A stretch of 64,000 nt of DNA, from positions 62,001 through 126,000 of the forward strand of contig NZ_CP028136.1 in the NCBI RefSeq assembly GCF_003024155.1, written 5' to 3'. The notes under the pieces were generated by a model. It saw nothing but the letters and a program-made list of their open reading frames with translations, was not told the DNA's origin and did not search any database. The position numbers and the translations under genes were made by a program. This document shows, in pieces, positions 9,661 through 18,132 of the stretch. Position 1 is the first letter of the stretch; each line of letters begins with the position of its first letter. This DNA is from Christiangramia fulva (GTDB taxonomy: Bacteria; Bacteroidota; Bacteroidia; Flavobacteriales; Flavobacteriaceae).

Positions 9661-10767
9661 TTATTGCTCCAGGGATTTATTAACCAAAGAATTAAGCTTG
9701 TTTATGTGCCTCTCAAGGCGGAAGTTAGAGGAAATTCGTTCCCGGGCATTTTTTCCCAAGATTTTTGCCCGGCCGGGGTTTCTCAAAAGCTTCAACATTC
9801 TTTCACTCATCCCTCTTATATCCTCTTCCTCCACGAGATAGCCCGTTTCTTCATCTATAACCACATCTGGGATACCCGCATGTCTGGTAGAAATAACTGG
9901 TAAGCCCGCAGCTCCGGCTTCAAGAATCACTACCGGAGTTCCCTCACTATCACCGTCTTTAGCTGTTACCGAATGCTGGACATAGGCCAGAGACTCTATA
10001 AAGTATTTTCTTAACATAGAGGCATCAACGACGCCGGGGAAAATTATGTTTTTCTCAAGCTCATAATATTCCACAAGATTCTCGCAGGACTCTTTTAAAA
10101 CTCCGTCCCCTGCCATAATTAAAATAGCATCAGGAAATGATTTTACTACCTCTAAAAAAGATAAAATAAGGTAATGAGGAGCCTTTTTATCTACAAAACG
10201 TCCTGCAAATATAAATTGAGGTTTGGAAAACTGAGGCTGCACCTCAAAGAATTCCTCCCCGGGGCCGTAAACATTGTAGATGAGTTTTTGAGACGGACAT
10301 CCCATATTTAAGAGATCAGTTTCCATTTTTTTGGAAACTATCACTATAAATTTCGCATAGTCAAACAATTTCTTATAATGATCGTTTTGTAGAAGTAGAT
10401 CGGTTCTTGAAGCGTCAAAGCCATGAAAATGAACGATGATGGGTAATTCAAGTTCTTCACAAACTGGCAGTAACTTCATTGCAGTGGTTCCATATTCGGC
10501 CAGTACCACGTCAATTTTATTTTTCTTAAAGGAAGTTAGCAAGGCCTGTTCTGGGAGGGAAAAACGGTTTAAGTTAAGGTGACCTTTAAAAAGATCTAAT
10601 AGGCGCTTTTTACGGGAATTGATAACCAGCCCATTTTCCAGTTTGCTGGGAAGCTCACCATCATAATAATAAAAAATAGTCCCCTTCAATAACCTTTTAT
10701 GAGCCTGTATAAAAGTTTCGGAATAGGCGTTTTTATTGGGAGAGCAAAGCGCTATATTCAATTTCAT
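9661..10767 (-). CDS. Glycosyltransferase family 4
   Basis: A 368-residue GT4 (GT-B) enzyme. N-terminal domain: NIALCSPNKNAYSETFIQAH (residues 4-23), then HFHGFDASRTD, the acceptor-side HGxD motif. C-terminal donor domain: FIFAGRFVDKKAP and the retaining-GT signature EGTPVVILEAGAAGLPV (about 272-288), where the two Glu of EX7E are conserved, followed by STRHAGIPDVV. It acts on a lipid-linked glycan in the cytoplasm. The start overlaps the end of the methyltransferase gene by 4 bp, so sugar transfer and methylation genes are coupled. Confidence 0.93.
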   Translation of the reverse strand: MKLNIALCSPNKNAYSETFIQAHKRLLKGTIFYYYDGELPSKLENGLVINSRKKRLLDLFKGHLNLNRFSLPEQALLTSFKKNKIDVVLAEYGTTAMKLLPVCEELELPIIVHFHGFDASRTDLLLQNDHYKKLFDYAKFIVIVSKKMETDLLNMGCPSQKLIYNVYGPGEEFFEVQPQFSKPQFIFAGRFVDKKAPHYLILSFLEVVKSFPDAILIMAGDGVLKESCENLVEYYELEKNIIFPGVVDASMLRKYFIESLAYVQHSVTAKDGDSEGTPVVILEAGAAGLPVISTRHAGIPDVVIDEETGYLVEEEDIRGMSERMLKLLRNPGRAKILGKNARERISSNFRLERHINKLNSLVNKSLEQ

Positions 10768-11492
10768 CTGTCTTTTCTTATCAAACCATACAAACCGGTG
10801 ATCATTTGTCCTTCTTTAAAAGTGACGGTTTCAGGCTTATCTAGTTTAATCAAGTATTTAATAAACGGTTTTAAAAATAGGGAAAGATATTTTCTTTTCC
10901 CGGCTTTCATTGGGCTTCTTCGCACCCACAGCCCTAGCATTTGTGCCATTGAAGCATGCCAGCCTCCCGTAGCTTTTAAGTTAATATTCCTGAAACCTGC
11001 ATTTTTCAATATTCGCTCCAGGGCAAAAGGGGTAAACCGGTATTCATCATGTGGTACTTCGTGCAGGTTCCATAAAAAAGGCACCGTAAAAAAAAATACT
11101 CCTCCTGGTTTTAGCACACGATAGATCTCTTTTAAAACCAGTTCAGGATCGGGACAGTGTTCCAGTACTTCGGTTGCCATTACAGTATCAAAACTATCGG
11201 CTTCAAAAGGAATGCTTTGACCATCCCAGGTATAGTCTGGTTTGATATCTATATCATATTCCAGGGCATTCTCAATATCTAGCCCAGTATATTTTTTAAC
11301 AGAGGAATTTTTTAAAATATATTTCTTATAAGGCATTTTACCACAGCCAATATCAAGTAAACTACCATTAAAAAATTTTAAATTTTTATTTATACTTTTT
11401 AATATTGATTTCCTAATTGTAAAAATGTCTAAAGTATTTTCTTTCAACTCGAAATTTATAAAGTAATCCGTCATACTTCTAATAATACTCAA
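10764..11492 (-). CDS. Class I SAM-dependent methyltransferase
   Basis: A 242-residue methyltransferase of the Methyltransf_11 type. SAM-binding motif I is LLDIGCGKMPYK (residues 45-56), the acidic residue of motif II lies in YTGLDIENA, and TVMATEVLEHCPDPE followed by LKEIYRVLKPGG forms the post-motif III region. In this setting it probably O-methylates a sugar or caps the growing chain, which in ABC-exported glycans can fix chain length. That role is inference from gene context. It overlaps the sulfotransferase gene by 14 bp and the GT4 gene by 4 bp. Confidence 0.88.
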   Translation of the reverse strand: MSIIRSMTDYFINFELKENTLDIFTIRKSILKSINKNLKFFNGSLLDIGCGKMPYKKYILKNSSVKKYTGLDIENALEYDIDIKPDYTWDGQSIPFEADSFDTVMATEVLEHCPDPELVLKEIYRVLKPGGVFFFTVPFLWNLHEVPHDEYRFTPFALERILKNAGFRNINLKATGGWHASMAQMLGLWVRRSPMKAGKRKYLSLFLKPFIKYLIKLDKPETVTFKEGQMITGLYGLIRKDR

Positions 11493-12360
11493 ATTTGCTA
11501 AGCCCCAACTTTACTATCGTATCTAATTCTTTATTAGAATGCATATACATTTTTAGAATGGAATTTGATAACTTTAAATCCTCTGCTTCAAAAGTATTAC
11601 CTACTCTTAAAAAATTTGATTTTTGCCATTTATGTCTTAAATCATTCTGATGAATAATACGGGGTGGAATTAAATATTTTTCAGATACTCTTGACATTAA
11701 AAATCTATTAAAAAATCTTAACAACTTTATTTGATAACCACTCATGCTTCTGTTCCGAATGTCCCTATTATTAAAATTGAAATCTTCAGTTTGAAAATAG
11801 TCTTTTAAAATTTTAATGAATTTTTCTCTTTCATAATTTAAAAATTCATAGGGCAACACTTTCACATTTTCTTTACCAAAAACTTTAACATATCTATTGT
11901 ATGTTTCCAAATAATTATATGCATTTAGATCAATTCTATTATTTCCAGAAATGGGATTAGTAATAAAATTTTTAAAATTTATTGTTCCACCTTGATGGAC
12001 ATATTGTATCCACAATGATTTTAAAAGTTCATCCTGCCTTCGTATTGAAATTAAAATTCTAGTCTCGTCCCCAAAAATTTTTTTTAGTCTATAAGGGATT
12101 TCATCAATCATAATAGAACCCTGAAAATAAGGTCCAACTAGATTTTCGAAAGAAATGAAATAATTGTTTTTATTATAATTTTTTTTTAACTTTTCATAAT
12201 TTACACTTCTATCAGCCTTCCATATTAAATCATTTAGACCGGATCCTCGAAATTTTGCATGATTAATATATGTATGATTTTTCAACTGTGGGAAAATTAT
12301 CTGCTGTAAATAAGTTGTAGCAGTTTTAGGATACCCAATATGGATCTTATTACCGGACAT
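11479..12360 (-). CDS. Sulfotransferase family protein
   Basis: A 293-residue protein with PAPS-dependent sulfotransferase motifs: the 5'-phosphosulfate loop HIGYPKTATTYLQQ (residues 7-20) and a 3'-phosphate-binding segment RILISIRRQDELLKSLW (about 98-114) with the conserved Arg and Ser. It would add sulfate to a glycan hydroxyl, a common decoration of marine bacterial polysaccharides. The gene is visibly richer in A and T than the adjoining wzt and GT4 genes, with many AAA, AAT and ATA codons, which hints at separate acquisition. The stop is 14 bp inside the methyltransferase gene and the start lies 5 nt after wzt. Confidence 0.82.
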   Translation of the reverse strand: MSGNKIHIGYPKTATTYLQQIIFPQLKNHTYINHAKFRGSGLNDLIWKADRSVNYEKLKKNYNKNNYFISFENLVGPYFQGSIMIDEIPYRLKKIFGDETRILISIRRQDELLKSLWIQYVHQGGTINFKNFITNPISGNNRIDLNAYNYLETYNRYVKVFGKENVKVLPYEFLNYEREKFIKILKDYFQTEDFNFNNRDIRNRSMSGYQIKLLRFFNRFLMSRVSEKYLIPPRIIHQNDLRHKWQKSNFLRVGNTFEAEDLKLSNSILKMYMHSNKELDTIVKLGLSKFEYY

Positions 12361-12365
12361 ATAGT

Positions 12366-13565
12366 TTAATATTCAGTTTTTAATATAAAAGGTTCCCAAA
12401 CATCCTCGTCGTGTAGCACCTGAAATTTGCAAAAATCACTATAGCGCACAATGGGTCCCGGAGAGTTTGCCTTAATTAAACCGATATTGAGAGAGTATAT
12501 TCCTTTTGAAAATTGAATATTTTGATGGATAATTCTCAAATTTAAAGTTCCTTTATTTATTTCTGATGCATCGGAAATAAATTTTTTCTCAAGGACTGCA
12601 ACAGACTTTTGTTCAATATCAAATATTGAAACTACTAATCTTGGCGTTTGAATTTTTTTTAGAACATTAAAAGTAAAAACTAATTCTAAATTTCCTCCCC
12701 AATTAATTACGGGTATTTCTTCCCTTTTTGACGATTTCTCAGAAATAATTTGGACTTCCAATAACTCCATAGTCCCATCGGTAAAAATCATTTTCTTATC
12801 ATTCAAAAGAAATCGATCATAGTATAGATCTATACCAGCTGCAATATCCTTTCCCTGGTATTTTGCGTTTCCGTTTTCCAGAAGAATTATTTCATTACAA
12901 AGTCGGGAAACCCGCGGCATACTATGTGATACAAAAATAATTGCAGTACTTGGCAAGATCTGGTCTATCGTTTTAAAGCATTTTAGCATAAAACCAAGGT
13001 CGCCTACTGCCAATACTTCGTCTATCAATAAAACATCAGGCTCCATTTGAGCGGCAATCGCAAATCCCAGACGAACCCTCATCCCACTACTATAATGCTG
13101 TACAGGCATATCGATGAATTCGCTTAATTCAGCATAAGCAATGATCTCTTCCAGTTTTTCATCAATCTCCCTGCGGCTAAACCCCAGTATAGCCCCATTG
13201 TTATAAATATTTTCTCTCCCGGTAAGGATGGGGTTAAAACCGGCGCCCAGCTCTATAAGTGCGCCCACCCTTCCTTTTATAGTAACCTTACCTGCATCAG
13301 GATTAATCAACCCGTTGAGAATCTTCAAAAGTGTAGATTTACCAGCACCATTATGCCCTATTAGTCCAAGACACTCACCTCTTTTCAGTTCAAAATTGAT
13401 ATCCTGCAATGCCCAGAATTCCTTTTCTCTTAATTTCCGCTCATGCTTATTGCCCAAAAAATTGGAAAAGAGATCCTGTACGCCATACCATAAACCTGTT
13501 CTCAGGTCTTTACAAAACTTTTTGGAGACTCCTTCTACTTTTACTAAGACTTCTGCTTCAATCAT
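12366..13565 (-). CDS. wzt: Polysaccharide ABC transporter, ATP-binding subunit with C-terminal extension
   Basis: The ATPase that powers export of a lipid-linked polysaccharide through Wzm. Walker A is GHNGAGKST (residues 70-78), the ABC signature YSSGMRV (158-164), Walker B VLLIDE (178-183), and the switch His lies in IIFVSHSMPR. At 399 residues it is longer than a bare nucleotide-binding domain (~250). Residues ~260-399 form a separate beta-rich region of the Wzt C-terminal type, which in E. coli O8/O9a recognises the modified end of the glycan. This fits with methyltransferase genes in the same operon. It lies 9 nt from wzm and 5 nt from the sulfotransferase gene. Confidence 0.95.
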   Translation of the reverse strand: MIEAEVLVKVEGVSKKFCKDLRTGLWYGVQDLFSNFLGNKHERKLREKEFWALQDINFELKRGECLGLIGHNGAGKSTLLKILNGLINPDAGKVTIKGRVGALIELGAGFNPILTGRENIYNNGAILGFSRREIDEKLEEIIAYAELSEFIDMPVQHYSSGMRVRLGFAIAAQMEPDVLLIDEVLAVGDLGFMLKCFKTIDQILPSTAIIFVSHSMPRVSRLCNEIILLENGNAKYQGKDIAAGIDLYYDRFLLNDKKMIFTDGTMELLEVQIISEKSSKREEIPVINWGGNLELVFTFNVLKKIQTPRLVVSIFDIEQKSVAVLEKKFISDASEINKGTLNLRIIHQNIQFSKGIYSLNIGLIKANSPGPIVRYSDFCKFQVLHDEDVWEPFILKTEY

Positions 13566-13574
13566 TGATCTAAC

Positions 13575-14411
13575 TTAATGTTCTATGAGTATGGGAATTG
13601 AAATACGATAGGCTAATAAGGCCAATAACAACAAGGGTAAAGACATAGTCATCACCAAAAAATAATAGCCCAGGAATTCTGGTGTAGCGCCTATAAGCAG
13701 ATCGCGAGTGGTAAGCATCACGGGAGTAAAAGGATTCCATTCCATTACTGTTTTCATTAGTCCACTGTCTGGTACAGCATATACAACTGGGGTTATATAC
13801 ATGAGAAAACTAAAACCCATACTGATAAGTTTTCCTACATCGTTGTACAACATACCTAATGGGGTAAGAAATAACCCGATAGTAGTCCCCAGCATAACTG
13901 CCCCTACAATAGCCAATGGCAAAAGCAATAGGCTCCAGTGAAAACCTATGCCGAACAGAAAGATAAAGACTACCATTAAGAAAATTTTCATCAGGCTGTT
14001 AAAAAGGAGTTTATATATCCCTGATATTACCAGAGCTTCTTTTGGAAAATTAATTTTGCTTAACAGGCCTTTGGCTGAATTCGTACTACTCGTTGGAGCA
14101 TTTATGGATTCGGTAATAATAGACCATAACAAAGTTCCTGAAAATGCATAAAGAGGATAAGGCATTCCTGTATCAGTAAGTTTCACTGTTCCCGAGAGGT
14201 TTAGAAAAATCCATACCGCCGCCGTCGCCAGGGGAGTGAGAAATGCCCAGAAAATACCGAGGTAAGATTGTCTATATTGGGCTTTGATATCCCTTTCGGC
14301 CAATTGTCTGGACAAAAAACGAGACCTCCAAATATCATTTATACTTTCCTTAAGTACTTTTAAAGGATTTCTATTTGCCTCCTTTTGATATATTCTTGTT
14401 TCTAAAGCCAT
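13575..14411 (-). CDS. wzm: Polysaccharide ABC transporter, ABC-2 type permease
   Basis: A 278-residue integral membrane protein of the ABC-2 / TagG-KpsM family that forms the inner-membrane channel for the glycan exported with Wzt. After a cytoplasmic N-terminus containing LLWSRFLSRQLAERDIKAQY-like residues (SRQLAERDIKAQYRQSYLG, about 38-56) there are about six hydrophobic segments, including IFWAFLTPLATAAVWIFL and LPLLLLALLAYRISI. It directly precedes wzt. Between it and the upstream pyruvyl transferase gene (55 nt) lie a 15-bp palindrome and a perfect 7-bp-stem hairpin. Confidence 0.95.
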   Translation of the reverse strand: MALETRIYQKEANRNPLKVLKESINDIWRSRFLSRQLAERDIKAQYRQSYLGIFWAFLTPLATAAVWIFLNLSGTVKLTDTGMPYPLYAFSGTLLWSIITESINAPTSSTNSAKGLLSKINFPKEALVISGIYKLLFNSLMKIFLMVVFIFLFGIGFHWSLLLLPLAIVGAVMLGTTIGLFLTPLGMLYNDVGKLISMGFSFLMYITPVVYAVPDSGLMKTVMEWNPFTPVMLTTRDLLIGATPEFLGYYFLVMTMSLPLLLLALLAYRISIPILIEH

Positions 14412-14428
14412 TCAAGTTTCATTGTTAT

Positions 14429-14443
14429 ATTCTTATTAAGAAT
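14429..14443. promoter_or_regulatory. 15-bp palindrome upstream of wzm
   Basis: ATTCTTA and TAAGAAT flank a single central T, 18 bp before the wzm start codon. Perfect two-fold symmetry and position make it a possible operator, but no regulator is known and the sequence is AT-rich, so chance is not excluded. Confidence 0.35.
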
Positions 14444-14446
14444 TTT

Positions 14447-14466
14447 GAGCTTAAAAGAATAAGCTC
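14447..14466 (-). terminator. Intercistronic hairpin after the pyruvyl transferase gene
   Basis: GAGCTTA (14447-14453) and TAAGCTC (14460-14466) form a perfect 7-bp stem with a 6-nt loop. It abuts the stop codon of the upstream gene (stop at 14467-14469, minus strand). No long T-run follows on the minus strand, so it may be an attenuator or mRNA-processing hairpin rather than a full terminator. Confidence 0.45.
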
Positions 14467-15318
14467 CTAATTTAAAAACTCTTTAATTAAAATCTTAAAC
14501 TCCTTTGATTTACGAAACGGGAAGGTTTCAATTAAATTCTTAATTAACTGGTCAAAATTCTGCTCTTCTGGCAAAGTTAAGTGATGGTATTTTTCAAACA
14601 AATCCATTAATTCCACGAAAGAATATTTTTTGAAGGGAATATCTGCTTTGAAATCTATTTTTAGAGATTGATAATAGTCATAAAATTTAATATCATCTAA
14701 TAACCTCTCTGAAATTTTAAACCAGAGTGCAGGAATATTTAAAGCATGTGCTACAATAATTCCATGCAAAGAAGAAGATAGAATCCTTTCGCAATCATTA
14801 ATTTGATCAATTACACTTTGGGGATCGTTAGAAAGAATATTGATTATACATATTTTTTGATCATCATTATATAAATCGTCTACATCCTTATAATCAAGAA
14901 AATGAGGGATAATTCCTAATTCATATTTCTTATTCGCTTTTGGCTTATTAAAAAGGGAAATTAAAATCGCCGGGTCACCATAATATTCGGGTACTTTATA
15001 ACCCAAATCTAACAATCTCTTACGCGTTAAGGGACCCCTAACCGCTAGAAATTTTGCTTTAGGAACATCTGAATTATGAAACATAATACCGGCTCCCCAA
15101 ATTACTGAATGCTCGGTCGCCCTTCTAAGTATACTTCCAATAATTATATGGTGATATTTTTTTTTGAAAATTCTTAAAACCCGGTTCCTATTGGGAATTA
15201 TCCATTGATATCTTTCTGAGGTTGTCCTATCCAGTATATAAGGCACTAAAGCATCTCCGAAATTCTCACTTTCTTTATTATTCTCTCTTACACGGGACCA
15301 CCAATAAACATAAATCAT
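14467..15318 (-). CDS. Polysaccharide pyruvyl transferase family protein
   Basis: A 283-residue member of the PS_pyruv_trans family, which transfers pyruvate from phosphoenolpyruvate to sugar hydroxyls as ketals, adding negative charge to surface glycans. Visible landmarks are IYVYWWSRVRENN at the N-terminus, NFGDALVPYIL (residues ~17-27), IIIGSILRRA, VIWGAGIMF, FLAVRGPLTRKRLL, YGDPAILIS and the SSSLHGIIVAHALNIPALW segment. It is paralogous to the gene at 18133-18972: the motif order is the same and SSSLHG(V/I)IVAHA is shared. ATG at 15318 is the only good start. The 157-bp space to the divergent gene at 15476 must hold its promoter. Confidence 0.9.
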   Translation of the reverse strand: MIYVYWWSRVRENNKESENFGDALVPYILDRTTSERYQWIIPNRNRVLRIFKKKYHHIIIGSILRRATEHSVIWGAGIMFHNSDVPKAKFLAVRGPLTRKRLLDLGYKVPEYYGDPAILISLFNKPKANKKYELGIIPHFLDYKDVDDLYNDDQKICIINILSNDPQSVIDQINDCERILSSSLHGIIVAHALNIPALWFKISERLLDDIKFYDYYQSLKIDFKADIPFKKYSFVELMDLFEKYHHLTLPEEQNFDQLIKNLIETFPFRKSKEFKILIKEFLN

Positions 15319-15475
15319 AGCACTACTGTATTTTGAAATATTTCGTTACTAAATTCCAGATTCATTCCGACAAGAAGTAATATTACAAATAAAACAGTTT
15401 AAAAGCGCAATAGCTATTTTTTAAAAGTAAACTCTATTTTTACAACTACTATAATACTTAATAAGTCCCATGTAA
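15319..15475. promoter_or_regulatory. Divergent intergenic region in the polysaccharide cluster
   Basis: This 157-bp AT-rich space separates two divergently transcribed cluster genes and must contain both promoters. On the plus strand TATTTTTA (about 15434-15441) differs from the Bacteroidota -7 consensus TAnnTTTG only in the last base, ~35 bp before the ATG at 15476. No clear box was seen for the minus strand. Confidence 0.4.
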
Positions 15476-16315
15476 ATGGTAAATGTAACAGATGTTTCAC
15501 TTATTCAGGAAATAAGAGCAGTACAAGCACTTAGCGAATTAAATTTTGAAATTAATATTTCTCAGGAGGAGCAGGATAAATTCAGGCTATTGAAATATTA
15601 TTTCAATATGCCATACTCTGTGGGTCTAAAAGAAGGTGTTGATATAAAGAATATCATCAAAATTGATCATTCCCAACCCATAACTTCTATTTTCCTAATA
15701 AATAAAACATTAGTTTTTCCAAAAGCGATAATTACTCATCTAAAGCTAAAATGGGCTAAAAAACGAAAATACAAAATTTTATTTGCTGGCTTAATTGATG
15801 CTAAAAGAGAAGAAGCAATTGAAAAATGGTTGTTTGCCAATTACCATAGGTCATACAGGATTAAACATGTAACCTTTGGATTTAAAATCAAAAGAAAATT
15901 ATTTACAATGTTTAATATTGAAAAACCACTACTTAAAAAATTTGGAGAATTATTTATTTCTCGTTCAAATAGAGGAAGAATTTTTCCAGTGAAATCATGG
16001 GATAAAGAATACTACAATTTGCTATTAAAATCTAAGTTTATACTATGCCCATCAGGAGTTTATATTTGGACTTATAGGTTTTTTGAATCAATTCTTTGCG
16101 GAGCAATCCCAATTGTAGAAGAGCCCTCACCTGCTTACGAAGGATTTAAGTTCTATACTATGGAGGAAAACTTAAGTAATCTTGAGTGGAAAAAGGAAAT
16201 CGTAGAGTATAATTATAAATTATGCTTAGAGAGAATTACTCTATCAGATTCTGAAGCTATTTATATCCAAAATAAAATCCAGTCCTTAAACAATAATTGT
16301 CTAAAACAAGAGTAA
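15476..16315 (+). CDS. Exostosin-like glycosyltransferase, inverted within the cluster
   Basis: A 279-residue protein with an exostosin-type donor-binding segment: KFILCPSGVYIWTYRFFES followed by ILCGAIPIVEEPSPAYEGF (about residues 190-227). Upstream is KILFAGLIDAKREEAIEKWL, a plausible first strand of the second GT-B domain. At 279 residues it is short for a full GT-B enzyme (350-400), so it may be a compact family or an N-terminally reduced form. It is the only plus-strand gene in the first 19 kb and is strikingly AT-rich in codon choice (AAA, ATT, TTA dominate), which suggests insertion from elsewhere. ATG at 15476 is the first start in frame. Confidence 0.72.
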   Translation: MVNVTDVSLIQEIRAVQALSELNFEINISQEEQDKFRLLKYYFNMPYSVGLKEGVDIKNIIKIDHSQPITSIFLINKTLVFPKAIITHLKLKWAKKRKYKILFAGLIDAKREEAIEKWLFANYHRSYRIKHVTFGFKIKRKLFTMFNIEKPLLKKFGELFISRSNRGRIFPVKSWDKEYYNLLLKSKFILCPSGVYIWTYRFFESILCGAIPIVEEPSPAYEGFKFYTMEENLSNLEWKKEIVEYNYKLCLERITLSDSEAIYIQNKIQSLNNNCLKQE

Positions 16316-16328
16316 TTTCATCAACAAT

Positions 16329-17231
16329 CTAGTCTTCTATTTTTTCTAACCATATATTCCCTCCGGTATTTCTTTTTAGTAGGGGCATTTTTTCAAAAAT
16401 CTCCGGTTTCAACTTGTGTAAATAATCTGAAAATAGCAAAATCTTATAATTCTCATTTCCTATTAAGAAAGCCCTTAAAAGATAATTTTCATTCCAGTTC
16501 CTTCCCTGGTATACCCAAAGTTTTGGATATTCAAAAGGATAAAATATATCATGAAAATGAATTATCACTCCTTTTTTTAACCTTGGAAGAATTTCGAATA
16601 AAATATAATTTACATCACTGCCGGTCTTTGAAACATGGGAACTGTCTATAAATAAAATATCACCTTTTTCCAATTGACCCAATATTTCAAGAGGAACCTC
16701 TTGTACTTTCTTTTCAAGGATGGTTACATTTTGTTCTTGCTGTTTATCCACAAGGGAATTTAAGCGTGCCGGATATGGTTCAATAAAAGTTAGATCTATT
16801 TCATTTTTGAAGAATAAATGATTAGTATCGATCATCAAAGCAGAGGAAAAACCGGAACCTATTTCTATTATTCTTTTAGGAGCAAAGTACCTTATCATAG
16901 AGTACAATAGTATCCCATCAGTATACGAATAGAAATCATTTTGAAAATAATAGGTAAGGTTTTTTACTTTTTTGTTTTTCCAGGGAATCTCATTGTAATA
17001 CATAGGGAAATTTGATAAAAGTTCTAATTGCCCTTTCACATTCAAATCTATATTGGCAGGTTCCGAAGCTTCCCACAGGTTTACGCTATTTTTTACAGCA
17101 TGATAGTCTACAATGGGAGAATAATAATGTCCCGGCGGATAATATTGCAACCTTTTATAACGCTCTATTTCCTTGTGCAAAGACCTGAAATAAGGAACTT
17201 TCATTATTATTTTTTCAACGATTTTCTTCAA
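16329..17231 (-). CDS. Class I SAM methyltransferase (Methyltransf_24-like)
   Basis: A 300-residue protein. The SAM-binding glycine-rich loop is RIIEIGSGFSSALMID (about residues 116-131), with the acidic ribose-binding Glu in TFIEPYPARL and the post-motif DILFIDSSHVSKTGSDVNY. IIHFHDIFYPFEYP would contribute the metal/catalytic His-Asp as in CmcI-type sugar or macrolide methyltransferases. It probably methylates a glycan residue. It meets the plus-strand gene at 15476 tail-to-tail with only 13 nt between, and follows the next methyltransferase gene after 1 nt. Confidence 0.82.
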   Translation of the reverse strand: MKKIVEKIIMKVPYFRSLHKEIERYKRLQYYPPGHYYSPIVDYHAVKNSVNLWEASEPANIDLNVKGQLELLSNFPMYYNEIPWKNKKVKNLTYYFQNDFYSYTDGILLYSMIRYFAPKRIIEIGSGFSSALMIDTNHLFFKNEIDLTFIEPYPARLNSLVDKQQEQNVTILEKKVQEVPLEILGQLEKGDILFIDSSHVSKTGSDVNYILFEILPRLKKGVIIHFHDIFYPFEYPKLWVYQGRNWNENYLLRAFLIGNENYKILLFSDYLHKLKPEIFEKMPLLKRNTGGNIWLEKIED

Positions 17232-17232
17232 A

Positions 17233-18096
17233 TTATTTCTTTAAATTATGATGTTTCGGTTGGAAATAAATTATCAACTGACTTCTTGCAAAACTTCGAT
17301 TAATGAAGTTTGGGAGATATTTTTCATTTCTAAAAGCCCATTGGCGGTATCTATTATTGATAGGTTTTCTCGCAGGAAGTAATTGATGAAACCGCTCCAG
17401 TGACCCAACCGGATATATTTCTGCTTTTTCAAAAAATTCTTTCCCCGCCTTTTCAAAATGGGAGGAGCTAAATGTTCTGTCTGGATGTGGATCCTGTTCT
17501 TTCCACGCCCTGAACTTCTTTGGGGTCCATTTGGAAGGTCGGCGGCCGGGCAATGGAGTATACCACCTCAACTCGTCCAGTAATTTATTGTTCACTGCTG
17601 GCTCGAAAAACCTCGCTTCACCCTCAGGTTTAAGAAGTCTGGCACATTCTTTTAAAAACAGTCGCTCTTCCTCAATTTCAAGATGATGTAAAAAAGCCTT
17701 GCCCACAATAAAATCAAATGACTGGTCTGGCAGTTCATTTTTTAGAAAATCTCCGGGAATAAAGCGCATCGGTTTATCAAACCCCTGTTGGCTATTCACT
17801 TCTTCAATGATCTTTCCCGGTGTGTCAGCGATATCATTGGCCCAGACCTCTGCTCCCAGCTGTGCCATCACAGCGGCATTGGTACAATCTCCACAACCCA
17901 ATTCAAGTATTTTTTTCCCTTTCAGTTGTGATGCAAAATCATGCATATACAATCCATGCCAGCTGGTTTCGGTCTTTATGGCCTTATCCAGGAAAAAATC
18001 GAGATGATTGATCTTCCACAAAATATTCTTAATTGAATATTTCTGATAGGCCTTTTCGTAATGCTCCTTATTTTTCTGCTGGTTGGATTTTTCCAT
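17233..18096 (-). CDS. Class I SAM methyltransferase
   Basis: A 287-residue methyltransferase. Motif I is KILELGCGDCTNAAVMA (residues 62-78), the acidic position is in VWANDIADTPG, and SFDFIVGKAFLHHLEIEEE followed by CARLLKPEGEARFFEP completes the core. Its C-terminal ~100 residues (after NNKLLDELRWYTPLPGRR) are an addition not found in minimal methyltransferases and may bind the acceptor. It is encoded 1 nt upstream of another methyltransferase gene and 36 nt after the second pyruvyl transferase gene. Sugar methylation is inferred from context. Confidence 0.85.
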   Translation of the reverse strand: MEKSNQQKNKEHYEKAYQKYSIKNILWKINHLDFFLDKAIKTETSWHGLYMHDFASQLKGKKILELGCGDCTNAAVMAQLGAEVWANDIADTPGKIIEEVNSQQGFDKPMRFIPGDFLKNELPDQSFDFIVGKAFLHHLEIEEERLFLKECARLLKPEGEARFFEPAVNNKLLDELRWYTPLPGRRPSKWTPKKFRAWKEQDPHPDRTFSSSHFEKAGKEFFEKAEIYPVGSLERFHQLLPARKPINNRYRQWAFRNEKYLPNFINRSFARSQLIIYFQPKHHNLKK

Positions 18097-18132
18097 AACG
18101 CTGCTTCTGCCTGCAATTTAGAAAATCTTCAG

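Noticed and set aside
10699..11124. 141-residue plus-strand open frame
   Set aside because: Antisense to the methyltransferase and GT4 genes, which have strong family motifs.
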